Made by a program: the position numbers and the translations under genes
DNA from: Euborellia annulipes
Taxonomy: Eukaryota; Arthropoda; Insecta; Dermaptera; Anisolabididae
DNA length: 64,000 bases
Reading direction: 5' to 3'
Assembly (NCBI GenBank): GCA_023213315.1
Contig: JAKCPI010012595.1
Span: forward strand, 1 to 64,000
In this document: positions 34,601 to 45,700 of the stretch, piece by piece
Position numbering within the stretch: the first letter of the stretch is position 1
Layout: the number at the start of each line of letters is the position of its first letter
The notes under the pieces: generated by a model
What the model saw: only the letters and a program-made list of their open reading frames with translations
Told to the model about the DNA's origin: nothing
Databases searched by the model: none

Positions 34601-37600
34601 ATTTAGCGAAAATCAACGATACTTATGAATAAAATTTAAAATCAAATTTATATCTCCTGTATTTGTTATTTAGAAATGATTTCTGGGGGAAAATTTGTAT
34701 GTAAATGCTTGTCAAAAGAATCTATTATTAAAACATGTATAGAATTTTTTTAAATTTGTTTTAAAGTCTTTCCTTTCCGGCATCTAAAGCTATTTTGACC
34801 CCATCCTATTTATTTCAGTTGATAAATATGTATAGAGAAGTGAAAAAGCCCGCCTTCGGCGAGCAAATGCATCAAATTTATTCTTACTCACTGTTTGGAA
34901 ATTTCACAATTGCTCACCGAAGGCGAAGTTTTAAAGTTTTAAATTTCCCTCATTGGCTCCACTTCCTCTCAGTCTAACCCAGTGGTTTCCAAACTTTATG
35001 TTACCACGCCTCCCTTAAAAATAATTAATCTTATGACGCCTCCCCCCCCCCCTCCCCCCATTTTATAAAATAATACAAAAACGAAAATTTTTAATGCTAA
35101 AAAATATAAATTTATATAAAAATATTTTTTTTATTTATTCTTATTTATATTAAAACTAGCAATCATTTGGAAAATTGGTCCTGGCCAAATCCGCGCCTCC
35201 CCTTAGACTAGTCCGCGCCTCACTGGTTGGAAAACGCTGGTATAAGGGTATTTTATGGCTGGTGGAATTTGTATCAGGAAAAAGAAAAAATTTAAATATA
35301 TTTTAACAGCTTATGTTTCGGCCTTGGTCAAAGTCACCCTCGGATGACCACTAACAGCTCCGAGGATGGCTTTGACCAAAGCCGAAACGTCAGCTGTTGA
35401 AATAAATTTTTAAAGAAAAAATTCTTGTTTCGTTTTTTCTTTCATTCCTGAAGAAAAATATTTTCCTCAAATCTTATTTTCACGCCCTATGGATGGGGGG
35501 GGGGTGCCTAACTTAAATATAAAATTTCAACCTCCTAGCTCAATTCCTTCATGCTTTAAATTGAACCCAAACAGACACACAGGCAGACCATGTCGCGAAA
35601 ACCATTTTTTTGGATTCAGGGGACCTCAAAACGTGTATCCATCAAAGTCTCGACATCGAATTTTCGACATGAATTCAATATTTTCTCTCTATATATGTAT
35701 ATTAACTTATACATATAGGTAAGAGAAAGTAAAAATTCAAATCTTAATTGAGATTAGTTCTATATACAAAAAGATGCGGTAACTCACCCCCGGAAAATTC
35801 TAAGTGGACTAATCATATCTTACTTTTCTACCTAATGAAAAAAATCCCAACAAAATTCTGCTCGATGGGTTTCTAAGTTACCTAGTGTTATTATTATCCG
35901 TTTATGAGAATTTTGAAATCTTCAAAAATTAATTCCGCTCCAGTATTAGAATGACATTAAAATGTTTCTATCTTACTATACTATTTGCTAAATATTGAAT
36001 ATAAATTTTAACTCAAACGGAATGCACTTATTTTTTAGTAAAAGTATTAAAAAACATTAATATCTTTGTGCATTATAGGAGATGGGGCATTAACCCCTTC
36101 ATACCCCCCCCCGCCCTTTAAGGAAATGCCAGCCTTCACCGCGAAATTACTCTCAAAATAATTTAAATACATTTATAAATAATTATTTTTATTTTTAATT
36201 TGAAATTATTTTATTTTAATTTTCAACCTTTAATCCACCCCTGTGTAAAAGTATATTAAGGAAATTTGATTAACAAAAATATAGGCCATATAGAAAGAAT
36301 ATATTGGTAAATAATGGCAGTCCGAAATGGTTACCAAATGGCTTAAATAGAAATGCCTGGACCCCCAATATGTATATTATTAATTAATAACGGTTATCGT
36401 ATAAAGTCTTATATGGCCTGAGTTGCCGAAAAGACTGTGAATGTGTGTGTGAGTGTGAGTGTGAATGAGAAAAAAGTGTGAATGTTTAAAAAAAAAAAAG
36501 TTAAAAAATAAAAAAACTAATTTTTTTTTCAATGACACCTACACTCCCCCTCCCCCTTTCAACAGCTTATATTCACCCTCTACCCTTAGTGAAATACAAA
36601 ACATTTAATTTCATATTCAAAAGAATCGTTTTTCGCAGTCAAATTATTTGTTTCTATCATTTTTTTTTTTTTTTTTTTCAAGGATAAAATGCATAATAAT
36701 TACCTTTAATAAGATGCTCAAGAGGGTGTGTTTGCTGACGGAGTAGTCAGGGTCGGTTGCACTATATTAATTATTCACTTTGATTCACTTTAAACACAAC
36801 TTGATAAGAGAGCAAGCAGCAGGCGCGCCTGCCGTCAGGCCACACACTGGACTGAACGAGAATCTCGACTCTCTCTCTGTTTGTATAGGAATAAAACAGA
36901 TGAAAATAACAATTCCCTTTTTATTAAAAGTAAAAAAATACCTTTTGCTCTAATCTAACTTTATTTATAACTGGAAAAGAATGTCAACAAGTGATTTGGA
37001 ATATTCCAAGGCCTTTCTTAAATAATCAACCCTTCATTCCCCCCCCCCTAATCAAATAATAATCAACGCTATTTTTTGAATGTTTTCTATTTATTTGGCT
37101 TCGATTTAGTTAAAAAAAATTAAAAAAATTAAAAAAAACATTTTTTTTAAATTTTTCAACCCCTAATCCAATTTTTTTTTTTTTTTTTAATTTTTTCGGC
37201 AACTTAGGCCATATAAGACTTTTTACGATAACCGTTATTAAGAATATATTTATGTTGGGGTCCAGGCATTCTTATTTATGCCATTTGAAATCCAATCTTA
37301 ATAAATAAAATAATTAACAATGCTATCGCCTTTGGCGAGCTTCGCGTCTAGTCAGAAAAAAATCAAAGCCCTGAAAAACTTCCCTGGATCCACCTTTGGG
37401 TTTTACACATAGTATAATTTTCTATATTACAACGCCTCCCTTAAAATTATTTTAATCGTATGAAGTCCCCCATACAAAAACAAAAATTTTTAGTACTAAA
37501 AAATATAAATTTATATAAAAATATTTTTTTTATTTATTCATATTTATTATTTTAATTAAAAACTCCGTCCCAGAATCTTTATTATTTTATTTATAAAACT

Positions 37601-40600
37601 AGCAATCATATGGAAAATTGATCTTGGTGGCCAATATTCGCGCCTCCCCTTAGACTAGTCCGCGCCTCCCTAGGGAGGCGCGCCTCACAGTTTGGAAAAC
37701 GCTGGTCTAACCAATCAACGAAAGAGAGTGGTAAACAGGAACATAATGGAAGTGAGTGGCTAGCGCTTTATAGTATATGATATTATTTCATATTCACACA
37801 CTTTGTTTGACTTTTTCAACATTTTTTTCAAAAATAATTTTTATTTATATGAAGACGGATTCAATTAGTTAATCAATATTTTAAGTCAATTTTTACAGTA
37901 TTTAAGTATTTAATGCACGATAAAAATCTGCCTGGACCCCCAAATGCAATAAATCTTATTTAAATGAGTTATATGTCAAAAAGACTTTAAAAAAAAAAAA
38001 CGATAAGTTTGACTATTTTGAAAAGAAAGCCAAATGCAAATAAAAGAATATCACTCTTAGCTCGTGAAAATCGTGATCTGCAACTACTGTTTAATAGGAA
38101 CTAACTAAAAGGTAAAGAAATTTGAATAAAAAATACAGTAGGCCTATATAATTATTTAAGTCTTTCGACATTTATAGCCATTTTTTCATAAAAATTGGTA
38201 TCTAATTTAACTTTAAAACGTTTTATCGAATGTGATTCACTGACCCTTAAAACATTAAGCGACATTTCTACCCCTGTTCCTAAAGGCAGAGGAAAAAACT
38301 TAAAGGAAATACAGTATATTATTAAATAAAAAACGTATATTTTACTTTTCCATCCTATTATTAGGAAAATATTTTTTGTAATTTATCCTTTGATTAAGCG
38401 TCATTAAGAGTCCTATATTCTGGTTTACTCCCGTCCATTTTATGATTAATTAAAAGTGTGAATAACAGTAATTCAAACTTTCTAAATGTTTTTTAACACT
38501 TTGCTATTACTTAATTTATTATTATTATTTATTTAATTTTTTTTAATGGTTTATTTATTTGATGAACAAGTTCTCTAAAAAATTAAATTGCTCAAGTATT
38601 AAAATTTAAAAAAAAAAAAAAAAAAAACATTTACAAGGTGAGTATCTTTTAATTTTTGTTTAATTAAAAAGGAGCCAATTAAACATAACCTCAAAAATCA
38701 TAATTCCAAATTTTTTACCTGTTCCCACGAACTTTATTTAATTTATTATTTTAGAGACACTTGTAATTTTATAATCCTTGACCCTCATGAATTTTAGTAG
38801 ATAGTAAAGAAAGGATTTTTTTTTTGCTTGCTTTCTCACCTTGGAGTTTATTTACTTAAGTAGGTCTGGTTGTATAAATCCGTAATCAATTAAGCAATTG
38901 GTTAATTAGCCGGATATGGAGCATTGGGATGGAATTCGAAGGGGCGAGATCAATTTTTTTATTCACTTTCTAAAAAATATATGCGACACCTTCTCTGTCT
39001 TAATGAAAATAAGTAAGGGAATGGACGAAATAAATTAATTATGTCATTTTATGATAGAAAAGGATAGACTGGCAGATAAAGAGAAAAGAAAGAATGCCAA
39101 TCTTACCTCGGGTAACTTTCCGGTAAACAAATAAATGCAAAACAGTTAATTTATTTAATGGCGACCTTGGGCTTATCGTATGATTCAATCAAGAGAACAA
39201 GATTATTTGTTTCATTAAAGACTATTTGAACGAAGTTACCTCAAAAATACTAAAATTTGTTATGGACCAATAAGGCCATGAAATCATAAAATATCCACAG
39301 TAAGGACATTCGGGTTGCCTCAAAAGAATATTTTTATATAAACATATTTTTTAGCAATACAATTTTTGTATTTGTATTATTTTAGAAAATAGCGAGGGGG
39401 GGATGGAGGCGTTATACGATTAAATATTTTTAAGAGAGACGACAAAAACTTTGGAAACCAGTGACTTAAATTGAAATACAAATTTTAAAATTATAATCCC
39501 AGAAATTGAAAATTTGAACCAGTCTGAAAAAGAAAAGGACCAAAATCCGAATTATTAATATCTTTTAATTAATATCCTTTAAACCAGTGGTTCCCAACCT
39601 GGGGGCGATTTGGGTTTTCAGGGGGGCGATAAATAAGCGGGGGGCGATTGGGGGGGCGATGAGTATTCAAAGGGAGAAAAATTATTTACTAAAATTTAAA
39701 AAAATAAAAATCAAAGAGAAAAATCTCCTATTTACAGGATGGTCAGGATAGAAGAAGACAAAATATTATCATAAAAATAAAATAGTCTGAAGATAATTCC
39801 AATCTAGAATTGAAACGTCCTTTTAACTCAAATTCTAAATTTCAATTAAAAAAATCATTTTTTTGAAATTTTTTCATGGGAGCCTTCGGGCTCTTTAAGC
39901 TCGAATCTTAAAATTTCAATTAAAAAAATCATTTTCTTGAAATTTTTTCTTCAGAGCCCGGGCCTTTTAAGCTCAAATCAAGTTTAGCTTTTTCCGACTC
40001 AGGATAGCTAAAAATGCAGATTTCAGTGGCTAATTTTCAAAAAATTTTCCATATCCCCAGATTCCCCGGAAATCCTCTGTCCAGATCTGGCCTCGATAAA
40101 TTAAAACTTTGTAACTCTTTGTTTAGGAAATTTTGAAAAAATTTTATATAACTTTGTTTAAATAAATATTGTAAGCTATGAATAACTATTTCAAAAGTTG
40201 TGTCAAAAACTGTGTAAAAAATTGTTGGCATGAAGGCCACAATAGCCTTTTATATACTAAAAAAAAACTTTTTTTTTTTTTGGGGGGGGGGTATTACTAA
40301 GTATTACTAAGTAGCTGCGGGGTCTGTCAAGTCTGTCTGCGGCCCTGTATATAAGCCTACGGTAATAAAATTGTTTAAAATAATAAAACAGCTTTATTAT
40401 TTACACTTTACTTCAAATTAAAATTAGGTATACAATGAAAATGTAAAGGGGGGGCGATAGGTGTTAGTCAACCTCCAGAAAGGGGCGATGGGTCAAAAAA
40501 GGTTGGGAACCACTGCTTTAAACTAACTAGGTCGATTGCTGCCAAAAGTTGATTTATTACTAACTAACAAAGTAAATGTAGAAAAAAGCCTTGTGCCAAT

Positions 40601-42758
40601 CTCATTAGCAATTTTTTTTTTTTTTGGAATTTCTTATATTTGTCAACAATCTCGTAGCTTTAATTAAACAAAAATTTCCTAGCTGCTGAAATTTTCTCAT
40701 TTGTAGCACAAATCAATTAGTGTATATTAAAACATTGCAAGTTACTATCTTTGCTTTTTTTTTATTATTATTTTTATCTCTTTCCGATTTTAAATTGTTT
40801 GATTAAATGGTGATGCTGACATAAGTTAATGCAAAGAGAATGAATAGTTCGTTAGTTAATCAAGGAATTCCAATCACTCGAGTCTATTCTCAGCTGGCTT
40901 GGATGAGTCAACTAGTCTCAAGTGAGAGACAACAATACTTAAGATAGAGAAAGAGAGTGGGGAAGATTAACGGAAGCAAAAGAGAGAGAGAGAGAGTGAA
41001 GTGGTTGAAGGTTTCTTGTTCGCAACCAAAGAGGCAGATGTGTGAATGAAGGAATTTTTTTTTCTTTTTGAATAGTAAGCAAGAAAGCGCCAGAGCTGTC
41101 ACCTGCCGGCTAAGCATTCACATATGGACCAAGCTTTCTAAATCTGTACCAAGTTCAGCTCACAAATTTGATAATCTAGTGATTCACTCAGGACGAACGA
41201 AACGGGTAGGGAAAAATACTTATTCTCGTAGACCAAAGGTGTCCAAACTACGGCCCGCGGGCCAAACCCGGCCCGCGGATTAAAAAAAATGAAAAATTTA
41301 TAAATAATAAAAAAAGCCTTTTTAAAATTTATTAATTTATTAAAAATAATAGAATAATAGAATAGAATATCTACATAAAAATTTTACTTTTTCAGTAGTA
41401 TAGTCACCTTGGACAAGAACGTTTACATGACAGCAAAAGTCTTAAAAATAACTGAGAAACTATAGCTATTTTCAGGTATTTTTATCACGAGACAGAGTAG
41501 GTATACTTAATTGGTTGAACCAATATTATTATTCCACTATTTTTCGGTAACTACCGAATTGGTACGAAGACAGGCAGAGGAAAAAGAAAAAAGAATTGAA
41601 AGCATTTTTGTATGTGGCATATTTGTAGTGAACCTCAGGATTGCGTTTTTTTAATAGTCATATTCACGTGGCCCGTTTCAAATAGATTTAAATCCTAATT
41701 TGCCCCTTGCGGCAGAAGGTTTGGACACCTCTGTCGTAGACTATCATTTCTTAAAAAATATTAATCTAGAGAAGTAGACTTGCTGAGAAAACGAAAAGCA
41801 ATTCTGCGGGAATCCTGATGTAGCTAGTGAATCTCGTGAATCGAACCCACGTTGGGAGATCAATTGTTTATATTTATAAAAAAAGTATATATCACAAATA
41901 AGCTTTTTAACAACATATAAATAAATATATTACAAAATCTTAATTAGCTTCTTTGATTAATTAAATATCTACGATAAGATACTCACGTTGTACATTTTTA
42001 TTACTTGACTAAATTCCAATCTTTTTATAAATAATAAGATAATTGCTAATAATTAAATAATTAAACTCAATCAATCAATCATTAAGAAAAATGAGAAAGA
42101 GAGATTGAGAACATCTGTAAATGTAATTATAAATATTTTGAATTCTTTCTACTATGTATTACTCTAATTATTTAAATCAAAAAGGATACCGCGAAAGTTA
42201 TAATTTATGTTAAGAAATAAAAAAAAAGTTATATAATACAAAAAGTGCTTTTGTAGGTTTTTATAAAGTGATAGAATTATTAATTTGATAACTTAATAAC
42301 TTTTTCATCTAATTAAAAAAACAACAGCCCTTAGGTTTTTTTTTTTTTTATTTAATTTGGTCTACAGAAACCCATTAGAGAGTTCAATATTACTCATATT
42401 TTAAATAATTAATTAGCGATGGTTTAGGCCGGGAGTTCTACAATCATATTTCTCTGAGACCACCTATCCCGAATTTCAACACTGCCTGGCGTTGCTTAAC
42501 AACACGGATCTTGGTGGGTTCTTCTTATCAGTTAAAGAAGGAACATTTTATTTTGAGGCTTTCTATTCGTTCATTCTTGAATACTTTTCCATTTAGTCAC
42601 CTAATTTTATACGTATATATTTTCTCAGATCATTTAATAACTTAAAATTATTCTATTGACCCTGGATTTGTACCTGGTGACTAATCAACATGTTAGTACT
42701 GCCATAAATGTTTTTCCTGTATTTGTTTTTGAGAAAAAATATTTCATATTTTTCTTGA

Positions 42759-42792
<34 letters not shown>

Positions 42793-45700
42793 GCTGAACA
42801 CTAAGCCCGAATGAGGCTCAGTCTTTTTTTTTATTTTGGCTAAAGAGCCAATAAGAGAGACTCTTAAGGCCTGAGGCTATTTAAAACCCAACCTTTTTTT
42901 TTTATAAATTAACAAAGTTCTATATAAAATCGCTTATTTTAACTCTTAAAAATAAAAATTCAAACTAATTACTTTTAAACACATTCATTGCTAACAAAAA
43001 TTAAAATTAATCCGATTTTAGAAAGAAAAGCGATGGAATCTTAGGCTGAAGAAGTTAGATCCGGCAACCCTAAAAGAGTCCTTCCTTCCACACATCATAA
43101 TATATTTGTAATATCTATCTTGTATGTGTCAATATATAAATACAATTAGAAAATATTTAATTCCCTTTCGAATATGCGAATAAAAGATTTTATATTTATA
43201 ATCATAGATCCTTTCTGATTGGAGAATTTTTTTCTTATTTCACACTTCTCCAGGAAATGTTTGGGTCCAATTAGTTTGATGAATAATATAAACAAAGGAA
43301 CTTCGACCCCTCTCCAAGCCCCTTTAGGGTCTGATGATGTCGCAACCACAGCCTTGGAGTCCCGTTACTCGATTCGCTATTTATATTTATATATATATAA
43401 TACTATTACTCAACAGATCTAGTAAGAAAAAATTCATCTAAAACATCTAAATCTCTTTTGTTTAATCAACGAAAATCCTAATGTTGCATTTACAAATTGA
43501 ATTGTTCAAAGTGCAACCTACAAAATAATTTTTTTTTTTTTTTTTTAATAAAAGTGAAAAATTCTTCTATTAAAAGATAGATCTTATCTTAGTAACAATA
43601 AATAATACTAGGGGATTAAATTTCTTCCTTTGACCCTATCTATATTTAAATTCCGATCTTCCTGCTTGAAAGGTTAGCGCACTCATAAATAAAACTCTGC
43701 GCTAACCTAGATTCTTAATTTTAATTTTAGAAAATCAACATCGAATTGCAAATATTCTAAGAATCGTCGAAGATGAGACGAGTGGGATGGGGATGGACCA
43801 AATGGAAGATGAAGGAGGGGAGTGACTTCCTCTTTAGCCATCTGATTCTCTTCTATATTATTATTTTAAAATTCCTGAATTTTTTTTTTTAGGCCAACTC
43901 ATTTAATTAATTTTAAAAGAATTTAGATTAGACTTTTCCGATCGTCGATTCTGAGACTTATCCAAAGTGTATAAGAAAATGCGATCTTAATCTTAAGAAA
44001 ACAAAACCAAAGCATTTAGTGTTTTTTAAGTTAGGCTTACTATTATTATTTGAATTTCGTATTCACGCAGACACACACCTCAAGCGCAACCGACCTTTGC
44101 TAACAGCATTTAGTGAAGTTACTTGAATCACTTTTTAGTTATTAGCAGCACATTATAAAAAGCTCTAAAATTTTAAATGCCATCCTCCGAGGGGCCTAAA
44201 TTGACTCAATTTTTCTACTGGGGGCGGCCCTCCCCCCCTCCCGGACCCCCTAATTAAGCCCATGCACTTATGTATAATTTGATGCACTGTGGATGGATTG
44301 CGTAGGCAATCCTAAATATTTGCCAAATAAATTATTTTAATGTGGAAAGCAACCGCTGGTTTATTTTCTCCATAACCTTAACGATTTGTCCCATCATATG
44401 TTAAGTTATTCTTTAAATTCGAATCGGATTACTTTTTTGACTAAATTTTAATAGTTTTTTACCTTTCACTAATAAATTAATAACGTGTGTTTTTTTCTTT
44501 ATATTTTATATTCTTTCCAAACTTATGAGAAAGTAAAATTAATTAAAAATAAAAGAAATCAATGAAATTTTCGTTTAAATTTATTCATTAATGCGTTTCT
44601 TTAAAAAATGCACTTAGATTCATTTTATTTTTATTTTATATTCTCAATAGAGTTGAAGACACGTGTTTAAATCATGAAGGTACTTTTTAACACTTTCTAT
44701 TATACAATTCTTTAGATAAACTTTTTTTTTTATTTTATTGAGACATGATCTCGCTAACTCGCTACCTGTTGAATGGATATCTCCTCTGACAAGCGGAACC
44801 AATCGTCACAATTATAGTCTTTATCGGGGAGGAGACCATTTTATTGGCTCTTTTTAAAGACAATTCACTTTACTTTTAAGGATCCAGACGGGCGGCTTCT
44901 CGTGACTTTTTTGAGGTCACAGGAGACAGGTGTGAGGCCCACCTGCTTGCCCCCTGACAGGGATCTCTCTTTACATCTATTTAAAATCTACTCTTTAAAA
45001 AAGTACAGCTATAAATTAACAAATGATAATTCGCTAGTACGTTAGTAAGTAATTAAAAAAGTTTCTTTTAACCTGCCATTTTTTTCTCTTTGTTTGTGTC
45101 GATAGACGGATTAATTGACGGCAATTTCGAATTTGCGGCCCAGAAAAGTAAACTTTTTCTCAACAAAGTGACTAAGTTTTGGGGAGAGGGGGTCTGACAA
45201 AGGAGCCAAATTAAGCCGAGATTTGTTTCATCTTTATTATTTTGATATAGGATATAATATGTGGATATATGGGGGCTAGAAGTGATATAATATGTATAAA
45301 TAACTTTTGATTAGTGAAGTGATGAGCCCTAAGGGATCAAATGCTCAAACCAGTTTTTGTAAATATAAACAGTTCAAATTTTAGGGAAAAAATAAATAAT
45401 TAAATTAAAGGCACTCTCAAAGCCACAGAAACGGAAAAAAATATCAAAATTTTGTCGAAAAAGTTATCGAATTTAAAGAATATTGTTCAAAAATGCTACA
45501 AATTTTTTTATTTTTTATTAAACCAACAGGTAAGCCTAGTGCGCAATATAGAAAATTTTGATAACGTAAACAAGTTATTAGAATTTTATATCCATTTAAG
45601 AAATTTATGATTATCTTTTTTTACCGTTTATAAACGAAGATCTTCAGCGTTTGTAAAAATAATAATAATAATAATAATAAAGTGGGAGAACCTTTTAGTT

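Larger units (their letters stand above)
34980..37704. mobile_element. Composite hAT-type insertion, 2.7 kb
   Basis: A perfect 8-bp duplication GTCTAACC lies at 34972-34979 and 37705-37712. The outer ends are CAGTGGTTTCCAAAC and GTTTGGAAAACGCTG. The element is bounded by two related MITE-like copies (34980-35239 and about 37406-37704). It interrupts another repeat whose uninterrupted relative is at 60745-60935. The cargo includes a hammerhead-like foldback, a SINE and the candidate promoter at 36704-36855. No transposase found. Confidence 0.6.

Noticed and set aside
43300..43380. Further hammerhead-like core at CTGATGATGTCGCAACC
   Set aside because: CUGAUGA is present, but no following paired hairpin and no GAAA were found.
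44075..44140. Second copy of the 36.7-kb candidate promoter
   Set aside because: Only a short CAACCGACC stretch is shared and the order of surrounding segments differs.
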